This document shows positions 11,109-22,421 of a DNA stretch of 64,000 nt, piece after piece (position 1 is the stretch's first letter; the number at the start of each line of letters is the position of its first letter). The stretch covers positions 17,783-81,782 of the forward strand of contig JAAEAF010004970.1 in assembly GCA_011037195.1 (NCBI GenBank). Reading direction: 5' to 3'. The notes beneath the pieces are model-generated. The model saw only the letters and a list, made by a program, of their open reading frames with translations, was not told where the DNA came from and did no database searches. The stretch comes from Triatoma infestans. Lineage: Eukaryota; Arthropoda; Insecta; Hemiptera; Reduviidae. A program made the position numbers and the translations under genes.

Positions 11109-11621
11109 CCCATTGGTCCAGAGCCTTTCTGCAGCATCTCTACAGAACTGCTTGTGGGGTCATTGAAAAATGGCTAATACGCAAACACACATTATATTGG
11201 AAAAATATTACGGGGCAGAGGCACAACCAAAGACTCGCACAAGCTATATTCTCGACAGAACGAAAGTGGAGCTAAGGAGGATTACTGCCCTGGTTACAGG
11301 GCATTGTCTTTTTCGGAATCATCTGCATAATATGGGTCTCTCCGCGTACCCGCTTTACAGGAAATGCGGGCAAAAGGATGAGATACCGTTTCAACTTCTT
11401 GGAGAGTGCGTACACTATGCTCGCAGACAATTCCTGAAATTTGGTGTCCACAATTTGCAGCTGAAGGCGGGATCAGAAATTCCACTTGCCTCAGCCCTGG
11501 CGTTTTTTAATGATACAGAGCTGATGTGAGGCATATATACGGGGTGCACAATGGGTCCAGCTGAAGTCTAAGTGCTAAACCTCCATTTAGAGGCGCCGAG
11601 TTTAAGGATTAGACTAGACAG
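11109..11621 (+). mobile_element. LINE-B 3' fragment nested in LTR-B
   Basis: A 5'-truncated LINE of the RNase H-bearing I-superfamily group. It opens just after RNase H with sequence equivalent to IGPEPF and ends in 'ggattagactagaca', a GATTA-type tail also seen at the end of the 61.2-62.1 kb copy. Flanked by a likely 9-bp target duplication. No poly-A. Confidence 0.75.
11170..11529 (+). pseudogene. LINE-B C-terminal domain
   Basis: Open frame of 119 codons that reads as the C-terminal region following RNase H in I-like LINEs. KVELRRITALVTGHCLFRNH matches the common L-x-TGH-x-L-x2-H pattern, followed by a degenerate zinc motif (CGQKDEIPFQLLGEC), then a C-terminal tail ending in LASALAFFNDTELM. 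The first Cys pair is altered (YRKCGQ). The same order occurs at 28890-29250 and 61440-62050. The ATG at the start is not a true protein start; upstream frames (PIGPEPF) show the protein continued. Inactive fragment. Confidence 0.75.
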
Positions 11622-11861
11622 GTAACGAGAAAATATAAAGAGACAGACTGGCTGAATGATGAGAAGGTAGTAGATAGGTTGCTGACTGGATATAAACTGG
11701 TTGTAAACTGTCCTGAACTGTACTGCTTTCGCTTTATTTATTCAAATCGAACTATCCCTCCCTAGTCCGGCCAAGGTGGGGAGTAACTAAATTTGATTCA
11801 TTTAATATGCATCTCCGCTGTTTGGATCCTATGAATCTTTAATGATTCGAATCCCATTACA

Positions 11862-12419
11862 TCAAGGAAATATAACCTACTTTCCTTTGGGTGTAAGAGC
11901 ACAGTACCGTAAGAGAGCCTTGTATCTGTAAATATATATAAAATCTTGCCTTTGTGAAAGAGATGACGCAATCTGTTTGATTTGGAAAAAATTCCTAAAC
12001 ATTTAAATTGGACGTAGCTTTTGGCGGTGCAATTTTTTTTTAAATAAGAGTATTTTATCCTCCGAGTACCTTCGTATCGCCATCGTTGTCATGGTGAAAA
12101 ATTTCAATGATTTTCATTTGATACAATTTAATTTGATTTATTTTATATATTTATCGTTCTTAATTAAATTGAAAGAGATGATAGATGTAGGTTAGTTAAT
12201 TTTTAAATGGAATTCCATAGTTGTATAGTAATATAAGCTTTTTCCTGTATTCCTGGATTATTTTGACTGCCAAAAAGCTCTCCTTTTTTTTTGAACCCCC
12301 ACCACTCACTCCCGAGATAGCTAGAAAAGGCTCCCCAACTTTTCATTGTTCTTTTCTTCATTAACTTTCTACCTTTTATCCCAACTTGGATAACGAAAGC
12401 TATCGGGCGTCCAATTATT
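11862..12419. other. AT-rich spacer
   Basis: No clear coding signal. The opposite-strand frame at 12203-12550 overlaps the RTE remnant only at its upstream end; the rest is low-complexity. Confidence 0.4.
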
Positions 12420-13015
12420 TTTTTTTTAATTGGAACGTTAAAACCGTTTTTTTTTTTGTTTCTATCGCGCTTAGTCTTTCCTTCGACAGACTGAGAAATC
12501 TCATTTCCGGCTTGCGTGCTTATCCAGCATAGTCCACGATACTGCCCCATACTGAAGAAGGGGTAGAAGGAGGTATACGCTCTTTAAGACGGTCATTTTT
12601 ACTTTCTTGCTGACCTCTCTTTTACCGACCACAGTATTCCAGATCAGACCGTAAGCTTTATTTGCCACGCTCACCCGATTCAGTACATCTTGGTCAATCC
12701 AACCATCCCTGCTAAATAAGACTCCCAAGTATCTGAACTCCTCTACCTGTTCCATGAATGTCCCTTCACATTCCACCTGGATTGATTCCTGCGTCATTCC
12801 AACGTGCATTACTTTGCTTTTACTCACGTTTTCCTATTTGAGCACCTCATACCATTCAGTAACCGAATGCTGAAGATGCTGTTTGAAACTCGCAATCAGG
12901 ACCACATCGTCCGTATAGAGAAATGATTGGGCATATATCGGCCTCACATTCTCCAGTTACCCAACTTTACTTGGGTGTTCTTCTTTCACATATCTTATGT
13001 ATCTCGTCCTGGATC
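12420..13015 (-). pseudogene. RTE-like reverse transcriptase fragment
   Basis: Minus-strand remnant of the C-terminal half of a LINE reverse transcriptase. From upstream: a YADD-like box read as YTDDVVLIA (codons 12917-12906), SKVMHVG, then EEFRYLGVLFSRDGWIDQDV and VYLLLPLLQYGAVSWTM, then a basic SVEGKTKRDR segment in another frame. The order FRYLG...DG...V...R...AxSW is typical of RTE-type elements. The YADD box has Thr in place of Ala, which may be decay. The upstream palm and the endonuclease are missing, and at least two frame changes are needed to read it. Assignment to RTE is by pattern only. Confidence 0.65.
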
Positions 13016-13660
13016 GGATTTATAAGTATCAAATATAATTTTTTTTAATGTTTCCAATAAATGTTAAATATTTATAAGAAAAAATCAAATATATTATAAG
13101 AATTTCATTTTTTTTTTGTTTTTTTTACAATAAGTGTATTTAATAAGAATGTAATGAGGTGCTTGGTAAGACGGAGGAGGTATATTATATGAGTCTCAAT
13201 ATACTTCAGTCTAACATCAATACCACACCTTAGGTGTTAGATTAGATGTAAGGATAAAAGATGTTATTAAAACGTTGCACAGCACAATTGCTATTCTATT
13301 TCACTTTATGAAATTTCCAGACACAATTTGAGAAACTTTCTAAGAAAAGATTCTATCAATACACTCATATACAAGAAAAATAAATTGATCAAAATACTTG
13401 AGGTTTATTTCTAAAAAAGAAATACAAGAAAGTATTTCCACTATTGGCCAGGATAGCTTACAAATATATAATATGGTGGTTAGAAAACTTTATAAAACTT
13501 TATATGGTGGTACCTTCTTTGAAACTTTAAAACACAATGTTGATAGTATTTAAGGAAAAGTTCACAAACTAAGTATACATCCCCAAGTTTTCTACTAAAT
13601 GATGAAAATCAAGCATCATGGAGTTAATTTTAGTCGTTTTACATGTGAAATGTAAACTAA
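13016..13660. other. AT-rich intergenic
   Basis: No gene. AT-rich sequence leading into a partial DR copy. Confidence 0.4.
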
Positions 13661-13910
13661 ATGAATACCTACTAGTTAAATTTTTGATATCAAATTTCCA
13701 CCGGAAATATACGTTTTGAGGTTCCCTGAGTCCAAAAAAAAAATGGTTTTTAGCAATTGGTCTGTGTATGTGTGTCAGCATATCTTAAAAACGAAAAATT
13801 GCAGAATGTTCAAACTTAATATTTCGTTAAAGTGTTACCAGGAGACCTGAGAATAAGCTTTTTGTAAATATCGTTTAACCGGAAGTGCCACTTTAATGAA
13901 GTGATTAAAG
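13661..13910 (+). repeat. DR copy (partial)
   Basis: Shares the DR left module: 'atttttgatatcaaatttccaccgg', 'aaatatacgttttgagg', 'ctgagtccaaaaaa', 'aacttaatatttcgttaaag', 'aaccggaagtgccacttta'. The same order of blocks occurs at 25.56 and 63.2 kb. No coding potential is seen. Confidence 0.7.
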
Positions 13911-14617
13911 CCTGTATATATTATTACTAAATGAGTATCAATCTACTCTTTCTAGATCTTTCTTTACCAGTCTACACTTGAAATCTTCTAACAATTTATT
14001 TTTATATTCTACCATGAGACCCACAAGTTGTTAGGTGTATCCAAAATTGTTAAATTAACTTATTATTTGAGACACCCAATTAAAAATATTTATTTATTGC
14101 TACGAAATTTATCTAATTAAAACCATTTATTCTAGTGAATTTTCATCATGCATGTTAAATACTTTAATGAGCTAATTAAAGTCACGTTTAAAAAGTTAAA
14201 ATTTTATTTTAACACGAAATGTTTCGATTCTAACCATGTAGTTGAGAGTATTGTTACGTCAGTAAGATGAAGAATTCAAGAGTTTGGTCTGAACTACTGT
14301 CTCAATCTGTTCTGCAAATCTTAGACCACAGATTTCGCTTCTATACAATAACACTGAACGTTAAATACCAGATTCAACGAGCTTCAATTTTAACATGACC
14401 AAGAAGAAAACTTAGATTCTGCTGACATAAATTTCACAGCACACCAAAAAAAGAATCAAATGTTTTTTGATGGGTTTACTAAGGTAATAAAGAAATGCTG
14501 TAACTCTAGCGGGATTTCTTTTAAATATAACTCATTATTGAATTATGTTGTGTTCACTTCTAGTTTATTCTTATTTCAGTATATTTAAATTAGTTCATTT
14601 TTTTGTTTTTGTTTTTA
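13911..14617. other. Intergenic, nothing recognised
   Basis: About 700 AT-rich bases with no recognisable gene or repeat end. Confidence 0.4.
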
Positions 14618-14797
14618 GTTTAAGGCGCTTCAACATCTATGGTCATTGGCGCCCGGAGCCTTCTCAGTGCACTGCCGGCCGCCGGACAGTGAGGCTCCTA
14701 GGGAGCAAAAAATCTAAGGGCAGCACAGCTGGACTCGAACCCGGGTCCTCCTTGTAGGAGTCCAGTGCGCTAACCACCTGGCTATTCCCTTCCCTTA
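14618..14797 (-). mobile_element. tRNA-derived SINE-1
   Basis: Read on the minus strand: a head with an A-box-like 'agccaggtggttagcgc' and a B-box 'gggttcgagtcc', a body with 'gcactgagaaggctccggg', and a tail 'gcgccaatgaccatagatgttg'. Body and tail recur at 36495-36690 and 36790-36900, and the tail at 48236-48262. It is inserted into the RT of the LINE remnant that continues at 14798, since the LINE frame (YADDVLFSNIP...) runs directly into the SINE head. Pol III type internal promoter, non-coding; mobilised by a LINE in trans in known SINE families. Confidence 0.75.
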
Positions 14798-16960
14798 ATT
14801 TTTTGTGTGCATCTATTGGAATATTAGAGAAAAGTACATCATCCGCATATAGCTAAGATGATACTCCTGTCTTGTGGTGAATTTGTACAGAGATGCAGCC
14901 GCTGTTTCGTAATAATTGATCCACATCTTCGATAAATATTGCAAACCTGGGGGAGATTACATTAGCCTGCGGGATTCCTTTTGAAACCCAAACTTTATCA
15001 GCGTAAGAACTTCCAAGCTGTACAGATGTGCCAAAATTTGTGTTCATTTACGGCTAAAACAGAAATTTCACACTTTTGCCTAAGCTACAAATGTTCAAAG
15101 GTTCAAATGCTTTTTATTTAAGTCAAAGAAACACGCATAAACTTTTCTTTTGTTGTGAAAAAAGAATTTGGCTTTGAACTTTGATGATACAAAAAACACT
15201 GTTTGTACAGCCTCTGAAGTTTCCGAAAACCATTCTGATTCTCACCGAAAGGGTTACCTAATCTAAACCGTTCGTCAAGTTTATTGCTTAAGACTTCTGT
15301 AAAGTTTTGTTAGTGTATCGTCAATGATACATATGCCCCTGTAATTATTGATATAGAGACAGATTTCCATCCTTAAAAAGTAAAAACATCTCAGATTTAC
15401 CCCCAGCTTCTGGCCGCAAGGAGTATCTGTTGCATGCAGTTACTTGGGGAGTAGTAACCCCACGGGTTACCACAGCTCAGTACTCCATGCACTTCATCAG
15501 AACAGTACACAATACACTTAAACTACATACACTCCACACATTACTGACAAGTACAAACACAGTACATAAATTAGGGTCTCCGTCCCTAGTTAATTGGCGA
15601 AAGCCAAGGGAGAAGGAAGGGATTAGCTCAGGGAGAGTCTAGGGCTCTGAGGGAAGGGACTAGCAACGCGGAGATTCCTGGTTCGAATCCAGCATGCTAC
15701 CCTTAGATTTTTTTCTTCCTAGAAGCCTCTAAAAATTCACTGTCCGGTGCTGGGCAGTGTTGTCAGTAGCTAGACAACATTGCTTGGAGGCAGGCTGTGT
15801 ATTGGAGAAGGCTCCGGGGGGCTCAATACTTCTTTCAGGTCGCAGTGCAATAATCCCCTACAACAATCTACATCTACCCCCAGCTTTTTGGTAATGACTC
15901 AGTTCAAAAAATAATTTTAAATACATTTTGAAAACAAAAGATGAGCTTTGGACGGGTAAATTTTTATAAAATTCCTCGAACAGTTGGTCGGGTCCGGGAG
16001 CTTTATTGTCTTTACTATTATTAATGGTATGCATAATTTCTGTGAAGGTGAAAGGAATTAAAAAAAATGAAAAGGATAGCTTAATTTCTACAAAAGGGAG
16101 TAACGAGGATGAAATTGAATCAGTTGGATAGAACTGTTTCAAGAATGGATGCTTACATTCAATGATTTGTTAGGGTTATTTTTGAACATGTTAATTGTTT
16201 TCCACAAGGCTTGTGTACTTTTTAACAATACTAGAAGCATTTACCAAATTGGTGTAATAAGCCTATTCGCCTCATTTCGTTTAATTCTAAATTCTTTGAA
16301 GTCCAACAAATTGGAACTAACTGTTTAAATGTAAGTCTCATAGGTATTTTTGGCAGCCCTAAAATGTTACAGGTGTATACCTGAATATAACAATAAACAG
16401 CCAGATTGATTTTGTAAAAAAAAAAAAAATCATTTTGGCGACATATTAAGTTTAATAAACGAACTTTTATATATTTATTTTTTAATTGTTATCCAATTAT
16501 TAGTTTTCTTATTTAAAGGACGACTTGATACTTTATAATTAATGAAAATATTAATTATCGTATAAAGCCAGATATGTAATCCAGAGTTAATAGACAAGGC
16601 AAGTAATCAGACAATAAAAGTGTATCACATATAGTCTGTGACACCTAGAACGTGACAAACCACTAAAATTTGCCCATACCATGACAATAACACTAGAACA
16701 TTTGAGCCCAAATATGTAAATGTCCTTACTTATCGCTATTAGTATGCCTATTAACATATATACGCCAGAGCTTTCCATAAAAGTTACTAATTTGGAACCC
16801 CTATATTGTTTATTATAAGAGCATTTATTCTTGTCTAGAAATGTGTCGTTAAAACCATCTGAATCATCTTTATTAGTCACTCAAATGTGACAATTTGCAT
16901 CACAACCAATATAAATTTTAGTATCAATATATGCGTATATCTCTATGTCAATACAATGCC
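14798..16960 (-). pseudogene. LINE-A-like endonuclease-RT remnant, split by a SINE
   Basis: A heavily decayed minus-strand ORF2. Endonuclease part (about 16960-16587): IYIGCDANCHI stands where G-D-F-N-A is expected, then SYNKQYRGSKLVTFMESSG matches the RG..L..FM motif, with an internal TGA. RT part: FTFTEIMHTINNSKDNKAPG (15858-16142) then, after the inserted SINE (15410-15875), KSEMFLLFKDGN, QNGFRK, KGIPQANVISP and YADDVLF (YADD codons 14849-14838). The closest parallel in this window is LINE-A (compare SFTISNLKLNKAP, GKSMIFPLYKHGN). GDFN is changed to GCDAN and many stops are present, so it is long dead. Confidence 0.75.
15410..15875 (+). mobile_element. SINE-2 insertion with 11-bp target duplication
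   Basis: ACCCCCAGCTT occurs at 15399-15409 and 15876-15886 and flanks 466 bases that interrupt the LINE RT frame; removing them joins ...HYQKAGG to KSEMFLLF in register with LINE-A. The insert holds a tRNA-like head near 15612-15700 ('gattagctcag', B-box 'ggttcgaatcc'), a body with 'cactgtccggtgctgggcag' and 'gagaaggctccgg', and a tail 'ctttcaggtcgcagtgcaat'. That tail also closes the fragment at 58424-58490 and resembles the LINE-B 3' end at 28792-28860. The part before the head (15410-15600) is of unknown origin. Confidence 0.75.
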
Positions 16961-17293
16961 TTTAAAAGTGGCAAAGTGTTAAAATGAACAATAGAAACCC
17001 TTCTAATTTTATCAGTTCACAACTTTAGCTATCTTTCACACTTTTATATATGAAAAAATTATCAATATTTCTGTAGAATTTGATGTTGTTGATGATTAAA
17101 ATAAATGCCCACCAATTTCACTGCACCACATTTACAGAATTTAACCAACTTTGTTGTACGCCGGCAGCTGTATAAATAATGTTTTATTAATTATTTACTA
17201 GCATTATAATTTATACAGAAATCTAAATACTTAGATTGAGCCCTACATATTCATGCATAAACGCTCCTACACTCTACATTCATCATATGATGT

Positions 17294-17328
<35 letters not shown>

Positions 17329-18170
17329 CACAAAAAGGGGGAAATTAAATTATTCGAATACAAATTACAGTGTAATTAAGCTACAAATTATACACAACGA
17401 ACAATTAACGCTAAAGTTACTCTGTCAATCTATATATATATATACGCAAGCAACGGACCGCAGACCATGAAAACCCCAAATATCAGTGAGAGGAAAATTT
17501 AGCTTTTTGAAACACTAAGATAAAGCTTCACGTCTCTCCAGTCTAACTAACTCGACCCTCACCTGACCTTTGGACTCTTTCCCAAATAAATAATGATAGA
17601 AACAATGAAATAAACTAAAACATTGTACAAATAAACAAACACCTGTCAAGAAAATGAAAACAAGCTTGAACTTCAATTATTCAACTTCCGACGCTTACAG
17701 GATTTGAAAATGTTAGTGATGATAATGAATTCTGAAAATGAATTAATTTTGTTAGTGATGAAAATGAACTCTATATAAAATTTATTTTCGCACATTACAC
17801 AGTTTATAGTTAACTAACTTTGTGCAAAGGAAGACTAAAATAAGAGAAAAAGCGTTTCCTATTGAAGGAGTGATGATTTCGGTGATATATGTAGGGTGGT
17901 AAAAATAGAGATAATTTAAAATCATCTAAAAAATAAGATTATATACGACGTTGCTGAGACCAGTTGTTGTCACTTATAGCTCAGAAATGTGGGTTTTGTA
18001 TAAGCAAAAGTTACGCAGGTGGGGGAAAAAAAAGTCCTGAGACGAAATTTCGAAGTTTCTTAAATGGCGGCTTTGGGTGTTATATCGTAGTCTCATCAAG
18101 AGCTTAGATACTTGGTTGAACTCCTTCAAGTAGTGTTTGAAGAAGCTCTTCAACTGTAGCTTCTTAAACA
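16961..18170. other. Intergenic with (CA)n microsatellite
   Basis: No gene recognised in about 1.2 kb. It contains a (CA)n microsatellite near 17292-17326 and a short (TA)n at 17432. It may include the far upstream part of the LINE remnant, too decayed to read. Confidence 0.5.
17291..17326. repeat. (CA)n microsatellite
   Basis: About 17 uninterrupted CA units following 'gatgtgta'. Confidence 0.95.
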
Positions 18171-18472
18171 TGTAATAGGATCCGAAAAGAGGGATCTAAA
18201 GCAGAGAGAGAGACACAAAATTGAGAGTCTCACAGCTACTCAGGCCAGACTAGAGTGGGAGACTCTATTTAAATACAGCTGCGCTAGCCCTGTAACAGTC
18301 TTTAGAACAGTTTATACAGCAGTTACAACGTGTCAGAAACCAACTACTACCCATCTCTTTACTCTCTCTATAAATCTTTCGCTACAATTTTCTGTATTCG
18401 TGTAAAGTCCTGGAATTTTGTGTTACTTTCTCATTAGACGGTGTTCAGCATTATTTCAAACCCATTATTAAT
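18171..18472 (+). mobile_element. Solo LTR-B
   Basis: Starts TGTAATAGGATCCGAA and ends near CCATTATTA, close to the family form TGTAA[T/C][G/A]G ... CCATTATA. Internal blocks 'aggccagactagagtggga' and 'tatttaaata' (TATA-like, about 18267) match the related unit at 61600-61888. No clear target duplication. No internal coding region, so a solo LTR. Confidence 0.6.
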
Positions 18473-18729
18473 ATGTTCAAGATTGATCTTCAGATTTCTA
18501 GGGCTTCTACGGGGAACCTTGGATCTCTTTCTTACAGAGCAGTGGAGCAATGTGAGAAAGGTGAGATAAGAACTCATTGATGGTTTCATGTATCGCGATA
18601 TATGGCTCAATATGTCTGATGCCAGCAAAATCATAGATTCCAGTGCCTGATTATTGTTGCGGTTAATTTCCTTCACAGACGAGAGTATTCCCATTACGAA
18701 GTTTCGTACTTTCGCCAATAGAGTGGTGG

Positions 18730-19932
18730 GGTAGTACTAAAGTGGCTTTTTGAAGAGCAATTCTACCACCGACCAGTTGTTTTCTTTGAGGCAAGTTCTG
18801 GAGAAGATGATAGAATTTAATTCTAATGTTCATCTACTTTTTGTATACTTTAACGCAGCCTACGACAGTATATGCCGAGAAAAGATATACAAAGCAATGA
18901 AAAGGCTTGGAATCCCGCCGAAATTAATAAAACTGATCAGAGCGTCTGTGGTGGATATCAGCTGCTGTGAGACTGGTGCAAGGAGATTTATTAAGCAAAT
19001 TCCAGTGTGATCGAGGTCTGAGACAAGGGGACACGCTAGCCTGTATTCTGTTTAACCTAGCTGAGGACAATGGGGTTAGAGATGACACAATATACACAAA
19101 AAGCGTGCAAATCTTAGCCTAAGCTGATGATATATGTATTATTGGAAGATTCTTGGCGGCTATGACAGACGCATTAACCTAACTAGACGTAGCAGCAATG
19201 AAGATGGGATTTGGGGTCAACCAAGAAATGACTAAGTACATGATTACCGATAACCGTGAAACTGGCCCAACCATTCAAGTCGGTAGGTACAACTTTGAAA
19301 AAGTAAAAGCGTTTAAATATTTAGGATCAGTGGTAATGGCAGATAATGACATACATAAGGAGATAACGCAGAAGCTGATAGAGGCGAATAAATGCTACTG
19401 TGGACTCCTGAAATATTTGAAGTGCCGTTTGCTACCGCGATCTACAAAGCTGCTTCTCTACAAAGTTCTTCTCATACGACCTACCCTGACATATGGGTTA
19501 GAAAAATGGTTAATGACTAAAGCCATGTATGGAAAACTATTAGTTTTTGAGAGAAAAGTACTCCGGAAAATATATGGACCTGTCAAAGAGAACAATGATT
19601 GGAGAATAAGGCACAACCATGAGCTGGCCAGCTTATATAAAGAGCCGGATGTGGTAAAATGTATTCGCTTAGCAAGACTAAGATGGGCCGTGCTATGTTT
19701 TACAAATGGATGAGACCTCACCCCTAAAGAAGCTCTTTAGCGTAGAACCAGCCGGTAAGAGGGAAGAAAGTTGAGATGGTTGGATGGTATGAGTGGCGAC
19801 GCCAGATCCCTGGGTATCAGGAATTGGTGGGCGGTCGCCCGGGATAGAGAGAAGTGGAGGACGATTCTTGTGGCAACCAGGATACAGTAATGGATTGTTG
19901 AGCTCGGGATGATGATGATGATGATGATGATC
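18730..19932 (+). pseudogene. RTE-like reverse transcriptase remnant ending in (GAT)n
   Basis: Plus-strand remnant of RT and its C-terminal region. STTDQLFSLRQVLEKM and LLFVYFNAAYDSICREKIY give the palm motif (FxAAYD in place of FxxAFD). Then, out of frame, LRQGDTLACILFNLA, and ADDICIIGR, where the Tyr of YADD is replaced by a TAA stop. The thumb follows (19198-19713): VKAFKYLGSVVMADND, TYGLEKW, FERKVLRKIYGP, RLARLRW. After a frame change KRKLRWLDG-type sequence leads to a (GAT)n run at 19908-19930 that encodes the terminal Met/Asp run. A 3' end in a trinucleotide repeat is a hallmark of RTE-type elements. Endonuclease absent; dead copy. Confidence 0.8.
19908..19930. repeat. (GAT)n tail of RTE-like element
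   Basis: Run of GAT units at the very end of the RTE-like remnant; consistent with the microsatellite tails of that clade. Confidence 0.8.
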
Positions 19933-20750
19933 ACGAGAACAATCGCATAGACCAATAATATAGATAGATAATTTATTATAATATTTGTTACATCATTTTT
20001 CAAAATATTCACAAAACCCAATACCGACATGGCTAAGCCTTCTGTCAGACCAATAATACATTTATAGCCTCATAGATTTTCCCTTGGTATAATATCCGAT
20101 GAGAAAATTTCTTACTACATATTCTGTTCACCTCCTCTTAGTTGGGAATTAAGATAATAAAACGTTAATTAATTCCTCATTCTGTGAAAATAAAGAACAA
20201 AACCGGTGATTGCTTTGATTTAAATAACATTTCCAAACTGTTGAAAATTCAGTCAATTATTTTTTAGCAGATTGATTGTGCTTGTCAAATAAGATACAAT
20301 TTCCTAGAATCGATGTTCATTATCAATCTCCGTGGAATTACGCTGGGAATGAATGTGTTACAAGCTTTCGGGTGAAAGCGGTACCTTTATTAAGTGAAAG
20401 CCTACAAAGAGCTGCTAGTATTAAGGACATAAATAAATGGGGTGACAGTTTGATTTTTATTGGTTTCTAGTTGGATATTACCGGCTGCGTAATGGAAAAA
20501 ATTTGGTATCATTTGTATATGTAGCTTTGTCATTTAATTCCAGTTACCATGATCAGAATCATAAACGGATATGTTTAACGCCTTCTTACTTTATATTACT
20601 CTGTATTAATATGTTATGTAAACCTCAAGGTCAAAGCAAACCAAATCTACATTTGTTTTCTTTTTTATTTTGACTAAAACAAAAAATAAAAAAGTTACAT
20701 TTGATTAAAATGTAACTTTAAATAAATTTTCTATATTAATTTCTCCGCTA
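19933..20750. other. AT-rich intergenic
   Basis: No gene recognised. The frame at 20276-20470 has no motif. Confidence 0.4.
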
Positions 20751-21130
20751 ATGTTAGGGGGGGAGGCAGAACTTTCTCCTACGGTAATTTACATAGTAAT
20801 AATCGACTAATTACTTTCTTAAACTTTTACTAGAATATTTAGTTGTCTTAAAGTTCAATGGGAGAATTAAAACTTGATAAAGCCAGTGTTTTGAGAAAAG
20901 CATGACTTTTCCCCCTTTCCCAAAACCTTTTAAATGAATTTTCTAGAAAAAGAAGTTCCAAACAAAGATGATAGATAATCTGTATGTGTAATAAGTTAGC
21001 AATATTTAATGAAATCCTTCGTTAATTTTATGGAATAAATCGTAAAAAATTGAAGAATAACTGTTTAGTAAAGTCGCTCTTCCAGGTGACCTAGATTTTC
21101 TTCAAATTCAGAATTCTTATAAATACGAAT
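20751..21130 (-). repeat. DR copy (left part, interrupted)
   Basis: Minus-oriented DR: 'tttccccctttcccaaaacc', 'aaatgaattttctagaaaa', 'gaaatccttcgttaatttt', 'ttcttcaaattcagaattc' are reverse complements of DR blocks (the T/G-rich 'ggggagggg' box, 'aaaaattcattt', 'aacgattttctt', 'gaaattccgagtt'). Further DR sequence in the same orientation resumes near 21945, so about 800 bases were inserted. Confidence 0.6.
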
Positions 21131-21186
21131 GTAATATGATAACAAGAAGGAGTGATAACAGAAATATATAATTTTTAATTATAAAT

Positions 21187-21935
21187 ATTATAACTAGTGG
21201 TGCCAGCCAGTAGCTATTATTCAGGTCAAGAGCCGCGGTCAGTGCACGGTCAAAGGGACCGCCAAGATCAGGAACCGCCAAAGACACACGGCTTTCAAAA
21301 GGGTCATTATACGGTCAGTATACAGAAGCAGCCTGGCCAATATACAAGGGTCAACAAATCACTCAAAAGGCCACCTGGTTACAGTCTTTTGATAACCGCC
21401 AATAAACAAACACTCAAAAGACCACCTGACTACAGTCTTTTGATAACTACCATCTCCTGTTGCCACACCTGTTCACCGACCTATTCAAGACCTAGGTCAA
21501 CACACGGCAAGAGATGTTTTAGTGTGACCCGTAATTACACACTTGTCAATGTGTGAGTGATGGCAATATAACGTCTCTCCACAAGAAGAGAGGGATGAGG
21601 ATTATTCTTCAGTAATTTATCAGCGTATCATCAAGATTCTACCAGTGACATAGTTTATACATCGGAGCGTGTCCCTATCTAAGTATTTAAACATAAATTT
21701 ATTTATCAATCATTATAGTTGTGCATTCTAGTTACATTTTAAATCATTTCAAATTAATTGTAGTTTATCTTTTCAAACGTTTAAATTATTGTTCAAATAT
21801 ATATATATATATATATTTTCGTAAATTGGTAATTCATATTCCGAGTAACAACTCTCTAAAAATCCCTAACTAACTCCCAACTACTCATCGCATCATAACC
21901 CTCTCCAAAACATCTGAACCCACTACACAAATAAT
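21187..21935. mobile_element. Possible LTR-like insertion within DR
   Basis: About 750 bases of different composition between two minus-oriented DR parts. It contains a 50-base direct duplication (21359-21456, 'cactcaaaag[g/a]ccacctg' ... 'cttttgataac'), a later AT-rich half with (TA)n at 21797-21818, and no RT or gag motif. The 119-codon frame at 21197-21556 has repetitive, protein-unlike composition. Size and position fit a solo LTR, but I could not find clean TG...CA ends or a target duplication, so this is weak. Confidence 0.35.
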
Positions 21936-21944
21936 AGGAAATAT

Positions 21945-22190
21945 ATAATTAATTGAAGTGGCACTTTAAACAAAAGCTTAACATTCCCCCTTTTCTAAAA
22001 TTCCTATAAAAAAATAAATTTTCGGAACACTGAAATTTGAATTTTTTGGGGGTGTATATAAGGAAGGTTGCCTCAAAAATGTAATTCTATTAAATTTAGA
22101 TTGTTATATATAATATTGAAGGCAACTGAACAATCAATAAAAATTATAAGTTTCACAGAAAATTCTTCAATTACAACGAAATAATTTGCA
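21945..22190 (-). repeat. DR copy (right part)
   Basis: Reverse-oriented DR blocks such as 'gaagtggcacttta', 'attcccccttttctaaa' and 'aaaataaattttcgga'. Degenerate. Confidence 0.5.
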
Positions 22191-22421
22191 ATAATCTAGT
22201 CAGTGTTTCTCATTGCTGTGGAAGAATCTGTTATGCATACGAGTATAAACCACGAGTAAGTATTATAAATAAACATCTAGGATTTATGCCGTCTTAGCAT
22301 TTTTTTTTGGTTTAGATAATATCTTGTTTGTCAATCCAAATTTGATTCAGTCAGAAGCAACAAAAATAAGCAGTGTTATGAAGAAATTTGGTGAGGATCG
22401 GTCAAAAAAAACAAAACAAAA

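Larger units (their letters stand above)
10956..11861 (-). mobile_element. LTR-B copy split by a LINE-B insertion
   Basis: Minus-oriented LTR-B in two parts. The 3' part is 10956-11108, sharing 'gatgatatgct', 'aactgcaaggactttacag' and similar blocks with 31153-31479. The 5' part is 11622-11861, ending ATCCCATTACA, the reverse complement of the family start. The 513 bases between are a LINE-B 3' fragment. The interrupted sequence is repeated on both sides as GTGACGAGA (11100-11108) and GTAACGAGA (11622-11630), an 8-of-9 match that is best read as the LINE's target duplication. So the LTR is older than the LINE insertion. Confidence 0.75.

Noticed and set aside
16587..16880. 97-codon frame with hydrophobic stretch, a candidate membrane protein
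   Set aside because: Its order (RGSKLVTFMESSG after a GDFN-like IYIGCDAN) matches a LINE endonuclease, and the adjacent minus-strand sequence continues as RT. Not a host gene.
21197..21556. 119-codon open frame
   Set aside because: Composition comes from duplicated 50-base units, no motif, and it lies in an LTR-like insertion.
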